Below are positions 1-9,600 of a DNA stretch of 40,676 nucleotides, piece by piece; position 1 is the stretch's first letter; every line of letters begins with the position of its first letter. The stretch covers positions 1 through 40,676 of IMG/VR virus record IMGVR_UViG_3300025030_001713; one strand, given 5' to 3'. The notes below the pieces were generated by a model. That model was not told the DNA's origin and made no database searches. It was given only the letters and a program-made list of their open reading frames with translations. The position numbers and the translations under genes were made by a program. Source of the stretch: a virus.

Positions 1-225
1 ACTCATCTTGCGGGTACAAGCAGCATGGGGGCATTTTCATCTGGATATTCTACACGGGTAATTAACTTCGGTCGCTATAACGGCGCTGCGCCCGGAGGCT
101 ATCTTGACGGAAAAACTTATTATGGTTTAATTTATGACCGAGAATTAAATGGCGCTGAAATCGAACAGAATCGCAAGATCATCCAAAGATACCTAGCAGA
201 GCGAGGGGTGGTGCTTGCATCATGA
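1..225 (+). CDS. LamG/concanavalin-like phage structural protein, C-terminal fragment
   Basis: The reading frame is open from base 1, so the gene starts upstream of the window and only its last 74 residues are seen. The tail end resembles the closing strands of a LamG/concanavalin A-like jelly roll as found in phage minor tail proteins: a run of short beta strands with GxLDGKTYYG, then YDRELNGAEIEQN leading into a short amphipathic helix. Such domains bind glycans on the host surface. The stop overlaps the next start in an ATGA junction, so the two are probably translationally coupled. Family assignment is by pattern only. An internal ATG at base 25 is not a convincing start because the frame continues upstream. 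Confidence 0.6.
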   Translation, partial: THLAGTSSMGAFSSGYSTRVINFGRYNGAAPGGYLDGKTYYGLIYDRELNGAEIEQNRKIIQRYLAERGVVLAS

Positions 226-398
226 TCATAGACCCCGGCTCAAACGCAGCCACTCCCGAACAAGCCAAGACCCTACGCAAGCAAGCGTGGAAGCGCCCGG
301 CCAAAAAAGCAGATCGCGACAAACTCCGCAAAGATCGTATAGCCACAGCAAGGGAGGCGATGGGCCATGTCTCAGACAGTCCTGGTATTTCGGGATAA
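222..398 (+). CDS. Small basic phage protein (58 aa), unknown function
   Basis: This short frame begins at the ATGA overlap with the preceding gene and ends inside the next one. The product is Lys/Arg-rich and predicted helical, with segments such as KTLRKQAWKR and AKKADRDKLRK. Its position between two tail genes, the ATGA coupling and the sensible codon use support it over the longer overlapping frame in this stretch, which has a low-complexity, shadow-like composition. I do not recognise a family. It may be a small tail or assembly accessory protein. Confidence 0.6.
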   Translation: MIIDPGSNAATPEQAKTLRKQAWKRPAKKADRDKLRKDRIATAREAMGHVSDSPGISG

Positions 399-660
399 GG
401 CCACAGCCGATGTTATCCTGCATGAGATCGCTGTTACGCCATTTGGCCTTGTATGGGTATGGTTTGACCCTGATGATCCGGCAACTAACCGTGTACAGTA
501 TGCCCAGGGTGCTGATGGGCGCTGTGCCATTGCCCATCCCTGGAGTGAGGTAGACAGGGATTGGCTGGAGGCATACCTAGCAGATTGGGTAGCTTCGGGG
601 GATGTGCGGGTGTTGGATGCACTGCCAGAGGATTGGCCGTATTTACAAATCGAAAACTAA
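367..660 (+). CDS. Hypothetical phage tail-region protein (97 aa)
   Basis: The gene starts with ATG about ten bases after a GGGAGG-type ribosome site and overlaps the previous small gene by 32 bases. The acidic product is rich in aromatic residues (VWVWFDPDDP, EDWPYLQIEN) with no signal peptide or membrane segment. The first 35 residues look like a beta hairpin, followed by a helical segment around DRDWLEAYLADW. No family is recognised. Its place directly before the receptor-binding tail genes suggests a small tail-associated or assembly protein. Confidence 0.7.
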   Translation: MSQTVLVFRDKATADVILHEIAVTPFGLVWVWFDPDDPATNRVQYAQGADGRCAIAHPWSEVDRDWLEAYLADWVASGDVRVLDALPEDWPYLQIEN

Positions 661-763
661 CTAATAGGCTGGTTCTTTCTTCCGACAAATATTTCTAATA
701 TTTGAAGGTAAATTATTACAAATGACGAAACAGATGGTAATTTGATCGAAGGAAGCCATCTGA
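661..763. promoter_or_regulatory. AT-rich intergenic stretch with a possible weak promoter
   Basis: This 103-base gap is clearly more AT-rich than the tail genes around it. A weak promoter can be drawn with TTACAA at 716-721 and TAATTT at 738-743 (16-base spacer), and a GAAGGAAG ribosome site lies before the ATG at 764. With the terminator at 1183-1206 this would give the following gene its own transcription unit. Confidence 0.3.
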
Positions 764-1150
764 ATGAGTAAAGCAAAGGTAGTATTCTTTAAATGCCTGC
801 AGGATTCACAAGAATTGGGAAGCAATGACGAGCATATGGTTTCGAGGGTTTTCTTCACTTTAGAGATTGATGGGCAAAGTTTTGTTAATCTTTATGCTAA
901 TTTGAAACAAACCGTAGGAGACGATTATGAAACTGGGTCAATTGAGGTAAGTCAACCTCAAGGCTATAGTGGTCCTTTGAATTACGAGGCATTCAGTAAT
1001 GCGGCGGTAAAGTATTATAGGAGTCTAGTTGGTTCTCAGGGAAGAGTTATTAGAGTGGAGGGTAGTCGCAACGCGAGAATGCGAAATAACACTTTTATGC
1101 GAATGATGGAAGTCGAATTTGATATTGGAAAGTCCGATACCTCCTGGTGA
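764..1150 (+). CDS. Possible moron: hypothetical protein (128 aa)
   Basis: The product is a soluble protein of 128 residues with a mixed alpha/beta look: N-terminal KAKVVFFKCLQDS strand, a middle FVNLYANLKQTVGDDYE segment and a C-terminal basic stretch GSRNARMRNNTFMRMM. No family is recognised. The codon use is more AT-rich than the flanking tail genes, a possible promoter precedes it and a terminator follows it. This is the layout of a moron, a late-acquired gene with its own expression signals, sitting in the tail operon. Morons often act in lysogens (exclusion, fitness), but nothing in this sequence shows which role applies here. Confidence 0.7.
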   Translation: MSKAKVVFFKCLQDSQELGSNDEHMVSRVFFTLEIDGQSFVNLYANLKQTVGDDYETGSIEVSQPQGYSGPLNYEAFSNAAVKYYRSLVGSQGRVIRVEGSRNARMRNNTFMRMMEVEFDIGKSDTSW

Positions 1151-1182
1151 AATTAAGATACTTTCTATAGTTGACGTAATTA

Positions 1183-1206
1183 GAGCCGCAAGGCTCATTT
1201 TCTTTT
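1183..1206 (+). terminator. Rho-independent terminator after the 128-aa gene
   Basis: A GAGCC stem, GCAA loop and GGCTC stem are followed by ATTTTCTTTT. The stem is short but GC-rich with a stable tetraloop, and the T-rich tract is well placed. It would stop or attenuate transcription before the large tail gene. Confidence 0.65.
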
Positions 1207-1220
1207 AAGCAGGTGATTAA

Positions 1221-4200
1221 ATGCCCAACCTGGTCGACAACCCATTATTACTAATAAGTACCTCCGGCGACTTGACCGTCATGGACAGCTGGGGAAACAC
1301 GCCTGTAGTTTATCCTGGTGGCGCTGGCGTGGCCCCTGACAACTGGTGGATCCTCGGTGGACCGGACTATGGCACCTTCCTGGTTGCTGGTGGCGTCTGG
1401 TCTACCAGGGCCGTGAACGGTGGCCGCTCCATCGTATTGGACGCTGCTGATCCGCTGGTCCAGAACTCCGGGGGCGTCACCCAGGTGATCCCGGTACTGC
1501 AGGAAAGCATTAAGCCGATCCGGTTCTCGGCCTATGTTGCTGCCGAAGGTTGTCTTGGACAGCCGAACGTAGAAGTGATCTGCGTTGGGTACCCGCCAGG
1601 CTATCCCGGAGTGGGAAGCGGGGACCTCTTCTTTGAAACCGGTACTTATGACTTCGTACAGAAGCGAACCACGATAGTACCTACCCAGAAAGTTAAGTAC
1701 CTGTTTTTCCATCTACTCCACCGGGGCTTCTCAGCCGGCAAGGCCTGGTATGGAGCTTTTTCAGCCGAAGAGATTGATTTGCCTCAGGCCGAAATCCCGG
1801 CTGGCAACCTGACCATGAACCCTAACTTTGCATATACTCCCGATGGCACGGTGCCGACAGCCTGGAATACATCAAAGTGTTCTCTGGTCGACGAGCTGAG
1901 CCCGGTAGGTGTAACCAGTCTGCAGATGCTCCAGGGCGGATCCCTAAGACAGCGGGACGTGATTATTAGCCGGGGAACACTGAAGCATGAGATCACGGTC
2001 CACGTCAACGGATCAGCAGGGGCTCAGCTCAGGATCACGGCACAGCTCCGGGGCCGCTATCGTACCATCATCAGCGAGAACAGTGCCATAGTACAGGTTG
2101 GTAACGGCTGGACTACCCGTAAGATATCCTTGCTTGGCACGGCTTATAGTGAGAAGGTTGATATTCAGGTTGAGAGCCTTTCCGGAACCTGCTATATAGG
2201 GGCCGTGTTCTTAACCAGCAGCACGTTCACCCCCAGCCTGGTACTGCAGGCAGCGCCAGAACAGACCACGGTGGCCCTGACAACTCCGGCATATGACAGC
2301 ACTCAAGTGGTTGCCCTGGGTGGGTCGAAGGCCCCGGACCAGGTGGAATTCAACCCTGGCAATTATGAGGGTGACGTTTTCCTGTGCAACGGGCTCATGG
2401 GAAGCCTGGTGGCCACGTCCAACCGGGATGCTTTAACCTTCCTCCAGGAAGCGGAATTGCAAAAGCTCAGCGACACGGAATACACCCTGGCCCAGTGGCA
2501 GAACGGCATCCAGGAAGTCACAGTGGACGGCCAAGAGGTGGAGCAGTATCTCCGGATCCCGCATCTGGCTTTCGTGGATTTCTGGCAGATCACAGAGGGC
2601 GGGGCTATCCCGGGAGGGGAGACCCGTTACTACCTGGTTACCGCCTACAACGACAACGGGGAGACAGATAGAAGCAACGAGATCCAGGCTATCACCAGTG
2701 ATGCCACCAACACCAACCGGGTGCCCCTGGAGATTACCCCGGTAGAGGGGGCCAAGGGCTACCGGGTATATATGACCAAGAGCGTGGAGGATGACACGGA
2801 CCCGGAGGAATGGATCTACGCAGCTCACTATGTCAAGAAGCTGAAATGGGACGACGGGCTGGACCACTTGCTGTTCGATGTCACAGCCCAGCAGCTGCGC
2901 GATGCTGGGTACCTCTTGTACGACGACGGCCAGGCCTGCTCCCCGGGAACGCCTCCAGGTACCCACACGGCTACCAGGTGGACGGTCGACACGGATAACC
3001 AGAAGGTTATCTTTGACCAGGCCAGCGCCCCGGGATTAGGGAGTACGGTAGAATGCAGCTTCACAGTCAGCGAGAATATTAACTCCATTATCCACATCGG
3101 CCATGCCGGTGTTTTTTATGTGGCCGGTGATGCAGGGATCTATCAGTCCGATACCTATGTGCCAGACACCTTGCGGCTGGTCCTGGCAGAGAACGGGATC
3201 ATCGACCTGGATTACTACGGGTCAACCCTCTGGTACATGGTAGCTAACGGGGACATCAAGAACCTGGCCGGCCAGAGCTATCCCGGAGCCGGAGTGTTCA
3301 CCGGTTTCTGCTGGGTCGCGACATCGGAAATCGCCCGGATAACCGCTGACGGCACGGTGCAGGTGTTCAACCTGGCTGGCAATGTCCTGCGGTCAATTGC
3401 TCCGGAGATACCCACCCCGGATTGCATCGGGCTGGCGATCTACTTCGGGCAATATGTAACCTTTAACCGCGGGCAGGATAAGATCGTCTGTTTTGACAGC
3501 CAGGGCCGTATTACCAAGGTGCTTGATGAGCCGATTATCGGAATAACCACCTGGGGCCTCCAGGGAGTGAACCTGGTCACGGCAGCCAGTTTCGGGATGA
3601 CGGTATTCCGGGTTCTGGCTGACACCTATTACTCCCGGCTGGACCAGGGGGACTACATCGATGCCAATCCGAAGTATCCAGACTTTGAAAGACCCCGGCT
3701 ACCGGACGAAGTGGAGGATCCGGAATACCCGGAACTACTAGCCAATGGGACCTTTGAGGACGGATCCACATTCCCTACCGGGTTCAATGTCTACAAGTCC
3801 CCCGGCGCGGAATCGGGCTACTCATCAGAGGTAGCGGTCTCCGGAACCCGGGCTATGTATTTCTGGTTACCTCAGGACGCCTATGCCTGGGGTAGCTTAA
3901 ACAAATACGACCTGTCGGTGATTGGCGGCAGGCAGTATGTATTCTCACTGCGCCAGAAAGCCACGGCCTCAGCGGTCGGGGGCCTGAATGTTACCTGGAA
4001 GGACCGCCTGGGACAACAGCTTAGCTCCCCCTGGTGGTACTTTACCTTCGACACAGAATACACGCTGGAGGAATTTATCACCCAGGCCCCGGTCGACGCT
4101 GTGACCATGAACTTCCGCATCATGGAGTGGGGGACAGACCAGCAGGCGATAACCTATTTCCTGAACGCCCTCAGCGTCAAGGAAGAGATAGCGCCGGAGC

Positions 4201-6752
4201 AGACCTTTGAGCACATTTTCAATGGGACGTTCGAGGTCATGCCTCCCGGGGCAACCATGCCCAGTGGTTGGGAGATGGTCGGGGAATCACCGGGCCTGGC
4301 CGAAGTGTCTGTAGTAGACGCTACTATGCAGGAAGAAGGGGAAGCACTACGGATTGACCTTCCACCATTTGCAGAACTGGGATGGGTAGCGCTACAGAGC
4401 CAGCCCTTTGCCGTTACTGCGGGCGATTCCTTGCAGGCGACTTTTTACTTTAGGCGTGGCGTGAATACAGACCAATACTTTGCGGCTACAATCTACTACC
4501 TGCTGCCCAATGGCGGCTGGGGCGTAGACGAAAGCATGGGGGCCAATATCACCGATACGGCCACCGGAGGCAAGGTGGTTCTTAACTTCCCGGCTAACCC
4601 GGAGGGATATCCTACAGCCCGCCTGCGGATCTGGCCGGAGTATGATGATTCAAACTGGGTTGAGAACGTGTCCATCACCCCGCTGGTGGATCCAAGTAGA
4701 GTGGTCAACCCGGATTTCCTGGAGCAGATGACCGGCTGGAGTTCGAGGGGCTACGACATGGAGGACAATCTTCTTGACGATCTTGGAACGTCTGTCGTTG
4801 CAACCGGGCATGACACACCGTATTCCATCCAGCTTCTAACCGACTATCAGACCTGTAAGTATACCGAGCTGAGGCAGTACCTGGTATTCAACCAGGCCTC
4901 TCCGGTGCCTTTAGCCTTCGAAGCCTGGGCCAAGGGGCAGAACATTGCAGAAGGTTTGGGCCGGCTACAGTTCGGCATTGTGATCCAGTACAACGACGAC
5001 GAGCTGGTCTGGGATCCACTCGGAGCTGAGGAGGACTGGCCCACCGGGACGTTTGACTGGACGGAAAAATATTTGGAGTTTACTCCGGTAAAGCCGGTTA
5101 AGGGAGTATTTCTCAATATCAACCTGGTCAACTGGGGACTGGTACAGAACTTCCGGGCCTGGATTGACGAGGTCCGATGCTACGAACTGGCAAGCCCATT
5201 ACCGGTGGATGGCCTCACGCTGGACGTTCCTTACACAGAGTTGGGCGTGGACACCATTCCCCAGCTAAACATCAGCGCCCAGCTGACCAATGGCGGGAAC
5301 CCGGTGGAACAGGCCAACAGGGAGGTCGTCTGGTCTGCGACTCCGGACGTTGGTAACTTCCAAACCTTGAACACCAATGCTAAGGGGAAATCACGGGCCA
5401 TCTACACGTTGCCTGATCGTCCTTGCCAGGTGACCATCACAGCCACCCTGGGGGAAATCGAAAGCAGCGAAACGGTGACGGTATTCCCGCTAGTGAACAC
5501 CAGGGACCAGGAGCCGACTATCTCGGGATTGCCGGCGTCCATATCAACGGCTTATGTTGAAGTAATAGCACCCAAGGCCAGGAAGCCCTTGCCGGACGTC
5601 ACGGAGCGGATCGGGCGCTGGGAAGTATTCCGCCCAACCTATTACAATGAGCGGCAGCTGCTGGATTATGATATCCACTACAGCCCTCAGGACTGGGCCA
5701 TGGACCAGAACGTGTTCACGAAGCAGTACCCCAAGCAGATCTATTTCTTCTACAAGGACTGGCTGAGTGACTACCCGAGCGAAGTATCCTGGGGCGAGAT
5801 CATGAGCCAGCGTCCGGAGTGGTTCTGCTATAATGCCGTGGGCCTGGTCCACTGGTTTGGGGATCGCAGGTACGCATACAATTGGGGCAACATGGAGGCC
5901 TGCCAATGGTTCCTGGATCGCTGCCTACGGATGCATCCTTCCTGGTCGGACGGCTTGTATATCGACGACTACGGCGGGGAGACCAACTGGGATTCCATCT
6001 GGCAGACCTGGACCACGCAGGCAAGTGAACTGCTGAACTTCCGGAATGTCAAGGAGCGGCACCAGGCGCAGGCTACGATCCTCAATATCATGCGGAAACG
6101 GTTCCACAAGCGGGGCAAGTACCTGACCTGTAACCAGGGAGCGCCAAGGCGGTTCCTCACTAACGGCAACCTGGTTCCGGATGCAGAGATGATTGTTCGA
6201 CCATTTGACGGTCACCTGCTGGAGGTGTGGTGCTATGAATCATCGTTGGAGCCCCAGGCAAGACCGGTTGACAGCTTCCGGCTGGTGCCTAGTGTCATCA
6301 AGGATGAAATTGATTTCATCAAATGGTGCGGTGATAACAACCAGTTTGTAGCAGCCTTGGCCCGGAGCGGCCCCCAATGCTGGGAGGCGAGGATGTTCGC
6401 CCTGGCGGCCTTCCTGATGGGCAAGCATGCTAATTCCTATTATTTTCACAGCGGCTGGAACATGATTAATGACGAGGGGGCCTGGCTGGAGCCCTACGGG
6501 GACCTGTGGCATGGTCTGCTGCTACCAGAGATGGTGATCCGGACTGGTCAACCAACGGGGAATTATCAGCTCACAAATTGGTTGTTTAGTCGCGAGTTTG
6601 AAAACTGTGTGGCTTTACTCAATCTGAACGAAGTAGCTCAGGCCTACACATTGCCGGCAGGCACCTGGTACTCCATGCGGGGCCAGGAATATTCAGGTGA
6701 GATTGCGGTTGGGTGGCGCCAGGGCCTGGTCCTGGTTAAAGAGCGCCCATGA
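1221..6752 (+). CDS. Large modular tail protein with CBM-like modules and a C-terminal glycosidase-like domain
   Basis: This 1843-residue protein is probably a tail fibre or spike that binds and may degrade surface glycan. From N to C: a jelly-roll module (about 1-190), a similar one from about 197 opening with MNPNF, an FN3-like segment (about 450-530), beta-propeller-like repeats (about 620-800), three further CBM4/9-like modules opening with NGTFE or NPDF (near 838, 1000 and 1160), and an invasin-like Ig domain (about 1340-1430). The last 390 residues resemble glycoside-hydrolase-like TIM barrels (GHL15-type), with the acidic motif DGLYIDDY at residues 1577-1584. The ATG follows an AGGTGA ribosome site. 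Whether the barrel is catalytic cannot be seen from sequence alone. No signal peptide is present, as expected for a virion protein. Confidence 0.8.
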   Translation: MPNLVDNPLLLISTSGDLTVMDSWGNTPVVYPGGAGVAPDNWWILGGPDYGTFLVAGGVWSTRAVNGGRSIVLDAADPLVQNSGGVTQVIPVLQESIKPIRFSAYVAAEGCLGQPNVEVICVGYPPGYPGVGSGDLFFETGTYDFVQKRTTIVPTQKVKYLFFHLLHRGFSAGKAWYGAFSAEEIDLPQAEIPAGNLTMNPNFAYTPDGTVPTAWNTSKCSLVDELSPVGVTSLQMLQGGSLRQRDVIISRGTLKHEITVHVNGSAGAQLRITAQLRGRYRTIISENSAIVQVGNGWTTRKISLLGTAYSEKVDIQVESLSGTCYIGAVFLTSSTFTPSLVLQAAPEQTTVALTTPAYDSTQVVALGGSKAPDQVEFNPGNYEGDVFLCNGLMGSLVATSNRDALTFLQEAELQKLSDTEYTLAQWQNGIQEVTVDGQEVEQYLRIPHLAFVDFWQITEGGAIPGGETRYYLVTAYNDNGETDRSNEIQAITSDATNTNRVPLEITPVEGAKGYRVYMTKSVEDDTDPEEWIYAAHYVKKLKWDDGLDHLLFDVTAQQLRDAGYLLYDDGQACSPGTPPGTHTATRWTVDTDNQKVIFDQASAPGLGSTVECSFTVSENINSIIHIGHAGVFYVAGDAGIYQSDTYVPDTLRLVLAENGIIDLDYYGSTLWYMVANGDIKNLAGQSYPGAGVFTGFCWVATSEIARITADGTVQVFNLAGNVLRSIAPEIPTPDCIGLAIYFGQYVTFNRGQDKIVCFDSQGRITKVLDEPIIGITTWGLQGVNLVTAASFGMTVFRVLADTYYSRLDQGDYIDANPKYPDFERPRLPDEVEDPEYPELLANGTFEDGSTFPTGFNVYKSPGAESGYSSEVAVSGTRAMYFWLPQDAYAWGSLNKYDLSVIGGRQYVFSLRQKATASAVGGLNVTWKDRLGQQLSSPWWYFTFDTEYTLEEFITQAPVDAVTMNFRIMEWGTDQQAITYFLNALSVKEEIAPEQTFEHIFNGTFEVMPPGATMPSGWEMVGESPGLAEVSVVDATMQEEGEALRIDLPPFAELGWVALQSQPFAVTAGDSLQATFYFRRGVNTDQYFAATIYYLLPNGGWGVDESMGANITDTATGGKVVLNFPANPEGYPTARLRIWPEYDDSNWVENVSITPLVDPSRVVNPDFLEQMTGWSSRGYDMEDNLLDDLGTSVVATGHDTPYSIQLLTDYQTCKYTELRQYLVFNQASPVPLAFEAWAKGQNIAEGLGRLQFGIVIQYNDDELVWDPLGAEEDWPTGTFDWTEKYLEFTPVKPVKGVFLNINLVNWGLVQNFRAWIDEVRCYELASPLPVDGLTLDVPYTELGVDTIPQLNISAQLTNGGNPVEQANREVVWSATPDVGNFQTLNTNAKGKSRAIYTLPDRPCQVTITATLGEIESSETVTVFPLVNTRDQEPTISGLPASISTAYVEVIAPKARKPLPDVTERIGRWEVFRPTYYNERQLLDYDIHYSPQDWAMDQNVFTKQYPKQIYFFYKDWLSDYPSEVSWGEIMSQRPEWFCYNAVGLVHWFGDRRYAYNWGNMEACQWFLDRCLRMHPSWSDGLYIDDYGGETNWDSIWQTWTTQASELLNFRNVKERHQAQATILNIMRKRFHKRGKYLTCNQGAPRRFLTNGNLVPDAEMIVRPFDGHLLEVWCYESSLEPQARPVDSFRLVPSVIKDEIDFIKWCGDNNQFVAALARSGPQCWEARMFALAAFLMGKHANSYYFHSGWNMINDEGAWLEPYGDLWHGLLLPEMVIRTGQPTGNYQLTNWLFSREFENCVALLNLNEVAQAYTLPAGTWYSMRGQEYSGEIAVGWRQGLVLVKERP

Positions 6753-6765
6753 AAGGAGGGAGAGA

Positions 6766-9411
6766 ATGGCACAACTTATTCTGTCACAGATCGAGGGCCA
6801 GTCCCTTTACAAGGTTTACGTCCAACCCGGGCAGGAATACCTGCTCTACGGCAAGGTTACCACTCCGGCAGCAACATCCACTTACACCCTAAGGGAAGTA
6901 AGCGTTACCGGCCAGGTGTTAACCAATGAGCAAACCACCATATCCACTTCGGCTGGCCTGCAGGAATTCAGCAAGGTGTTCACTACTTCCGGCGCCACAG
7001 TAATGCTCATTATCGCCTTGACAAATGCAGAGGTCCTGGAGCTATCCCTGGACGGCCCGCCCGGGGTAGTTCTGATAACAACTCCGGTAGAGAAAACGCT
7101 TAAGCACGTCAGCCAGTTTGACGTGCTTATCTCTTACCTGGATTATGCCTTCGAGGTCAAGATTAGCCGGAAGTTAAATGGTGACTGGCGGCTTACCTGC
7201 GCCCTTCCCCTGGACGATGAGAAGGGGCAGGAACTGGTAAATGAAAATTTCATCGAGTACGACGGGCAGAAGTACGTGGTCAAGGCAGTCAAGGACGATG
7301 ACGTGAAGAAGATCCGGATGATTGAAGCGGAGCACGTCGGCCTGGGCCTGATTGACTACTGGCTGGCTGATACCCTGGACCTGCCTTCGGTGTCAGCCAC
7401 GGTTGCCCTGGCTGCTATCCTGGAGGGTACACCGTACACCCTGGGGACGGTGAATGTAGCTGGCGCCAACAACCTGGAAGCGGAGATTATGAACAAGCTG
7501 GCTGCAGTTAAAAAGGTCGTTGATACCTGGGGCGGGGAACTGGACTTTGACAACTACGAAGTCAGCCTGGTCCAGCAGATGGGCCAGGACAACGGGATCC
7601 AGTTCCGCAAAGGGAAAAACCTGAGTGGCATAGTCCGGACTCTGGATACCAAGACCCTGACTACCAAGCTGTATGGTTACGGTAAGGATAACCTGGTGAT
7701 CACCGGACTGGATACCACAGGATGGACTGATGAGCAGAAGGCAGGCCTGACCATTGTCGACAATCTGGTGACCCAGCCCTACCTGGTAAGCGACTACCTG
7801 AGCAGCTACGCCAAGGAGTACCAAGGAGAATTTCGGGACAGCGACATTGAGGATCAGCAGGAACTGCTGACAGCCATGCGGGAGGCTCTGGCCGAGCAGG
7901 AAATCCCCCGGGTAACTTACGAGGTATCAGTGGTCGACCTAAGCGGCCTGGCCCAGTATGTTGGTGAGGGCTTTGCCCTGGGCGACACGGTCAAGGTGAT
8001 AGATGAGGACTTGAGCATCGAGGTCCAGGCCCGGATAGTTGAGTATGACAAATACCCATTCGAGCCCTGGCGGGATAAAGCGGTTCTGGCCAACTTCGGT
8101 CAAAACCTGCATGATTACCTGGCTAATAACCTGTCGACGATGAAGGAGACCTTCGACCGCTTCGTGACCAGGGGGAAGGTATCAACTAACTGGCTGGCCG
8201 GGATCATCAACTCAATGCAGAACCAGATTAGTTCCTCCAGCGGGAAGTTGGTTTGGAATGATGATTCCTTGGAAGCCATTGAGATTGACGAGGGAGGGGA
8301 GGAGACCGGACGTAAGGTTAAGCTAACCCCTGGTGGGATCTGGGTCAAGCCAGCTGGTGAAGCGGATTACGTTGGGACGGCGATCACCGGGGAAGGGATA
8401 GCGTCCAGCCTGCTGATCGGCGGGACGATAGTCGCGACAGACAGCATCTACCTGGGCGATGAGACCTTCGCTCTGGATGCTGCTAACCGGCGGATAGAGA
8501 TTAAGGATACGCTGGCAATTCCGATCACCCGGGTCATTTTGGGTAACAACGGACCAGACCCGGAGGATTATGGGCTGTGGGTTTATGACGTAGCAGGCAA
8601 CCTGGTGGTCAGCGCTGATGGGCTGGGGCTGGAAGTTGTGGGCACCGACCAGATCCAGGACCTGGCTATCACGAATGCTAAAGTTGGCAACTTGGAAATT
8701 ACCGGGGCCAAAATAGCAAATGCCACTATCGGGAATGCGAAGATCAGCGACCTGTCGGCAAGCAAGATTGACACTGGGACCTTAAACGTTGGAGCTGGAG
8801 GGGTCACCGTTCAGACTGCCGCTAGCGGGGCAAGATTGGTACTAAATTCAACTGGGCTAAAAATCTATGATGCTGGCGATGTAAATACTGTGGCGATTAA
8901 TAGTGATGGGTCTGCTAGTTTTACGGGAAGCATTGAGAGTGGGTCATCGATTACAGGGGCGACGATTACAGGCAGTACGCTTACTACAGCCACAAGCGGG
9001 ACGCGGGTTGCAATCGGAACGGGTGGGTCTAGCTTAGCAGATATTAATATTTTTCATGGAGCAAGTAATATTTTACAAATACTCGATGGAATTGATTATA
9101 TCCGAATGCACTCACCAGATGTTGATTTATATTTAGGCAAAACGGGACACGACACCTTTCCCGAAGGGACATGGGACTTTAGCGGAGCAACCGTTACCGG
9201 CTTACCAGCGGGCAGCACAGATGCCGACACCCTGGACGGTCATGATTCTTCTTATTTTGCTACTTCAACCCATGACCACGGAGGTTCAACCGGAACAAAC
9301 GGCACTCATAACCACGGCATCCCCGATGGTACGGTTTTAATGGTTGATGGTGGTGGAACTGTAACATGGACAGAATCGGGAGCGCATCCACACAGCATTG
9401 GAACGCCTTAA
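6766..9411 (+). CDS. Phage tail endopeptidase / tail-associated (Tal-like) protein
   Basis: The start is the ATG just after AAAGGAGGGAGAG; a longer frame reaching back into the previous gene has no ribosome site. The 881-residue product has a middle part (about residues 100-480) typical of the prophage tail / minor structural family: FEVKISRKLNGDW, DGQKYVVKAV and IEAEHVGLGLIDYW. Next comes a helical linker, then low-complexity repeat strands (ITGAKIANATIG, SSITGATITG), and a tip with the LDGHDSSYF signature and spaced His pairs (HDHGG, HNHG) as in metal-binding fibre tips. The protein would sit at the tail tip and contact the host. From about base 8820 codon use becomes more AT-rich, suggesting that the receptor-binding end was exchanged. 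Confidence 0.85.
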   Translation: MAQLILSQIEGQSLYKVYVQPGQEYLLYGKVTTPAATSTYTLREVSVTGQVLTNEQTTISTSAGLQEFSKVFTTSGATVMLIIALTNAEVLELSLDGPPGVVLITTPVEKTLKHVSQFDVLISYLDYAFEVKISRKLNGDWRLTCALPLDDEKGQELVNENFIEYDGQKYVVKAVKDDDVKKIRMIEAEHVGLGLIDYWLADTLDLPSVSATVALAAILEGTPYTLGTVNVAGANNLEAEIMNKLAAVKKVVDTWGGELDFDNYEVSLVQQMGQDNGIQFRKGKNLSGIVRTLDTKTLTTKLYGYGKDNLVITGLDTTGWTDEQKAGLTIVDNLVTQPYLVSDYLSSYAKEYQGEFRDSDIEDQQELLTAMREALAEQEIPRVTYEVSVVDLSGLAQYVGEGFALGDTVKVIDEDLSIEVQARIVEYDKYPFEPWRDKAVLANFGQNLHDYLANNLSTMKETFDRFVTRGKVSTNWLAGIINSMQNQISSSSGKLVWNDDSLEAIEIDEGGEETGRKVKLTPGGIWVKPAGEADYVGTAITGEGIASSLLIGGTIVATDSIYLGDETFALDAANRRIEIKDTLAIPITRVILGNNGPDPEDYGLWVYDVAGNLVVSADGLGLEVVGTDQIQDLAITNAKVGNLEITGAKIANATIGNAKISDLSASKIDTGTLNVGAGGVTVQTAASGARLVLNSTGLKIYDAGDVNTVAINSDGSASFTGSIESGSSITGATITGSTLTTATSGTRVAIGTGGSSLADINIFHGASNILQILDGIDYIRMHSPDVDLYLGKTGHDTFPEGTWDFSGATVTGLPAGSTDADTLDGHDSSYFATSTHDHGGSTGTNGTHNHGIPDGTVLMVDGGGTVTWTESGAHPHSIGTP

Positions 9412-9432
9412 AAAAGAAAGGGGAAATAAAAG

Positions 9433-9600
9433 ATGTTAACCGTTCAACTTACTGAAATGCAAAGAAAAAATCTGTTAGTTTTTCTTGGCCGGATACAGCT
9501 ATCTGGCTTAGAGGCAAGAGCATTTATGGAGATAGTCCAAGCTGTTGAAAATGCTGATGCTAAGCCAACAAAAGAAGAATCAAGGAGTGGTGATAGTTAA
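9433..9600 (+). CDS. Small phage protein (55 aa), unknown
   Basis: An ATG lies about nine bases after an AAAGGGG ribosome site and opens a 55-residue frame directly after the tail tip gene. The product begins MLTVQLTEMQRKNLLVFL and is predicted to be mostly one long amphipathic helix with a charged C-terminus. Its last 21 bases overlap the end of the convergent minus-strand gene. No family is recognised. Small helical proteins at this position are common in Clostridia prophages. Confidence 0.65.
   Translation: MLTVQLTEMQRKNLLVFLGRIQLSGLEARAFMEIVQAVENADAKPTKEESRSGDS

Noticed and set aside
215-553. A 112-codon plus-strand frame near the window start
   Set aside because: It overlaps two better-supported frames and its product is Ser/Arg-rich, as expected from an out-of-frame reading.
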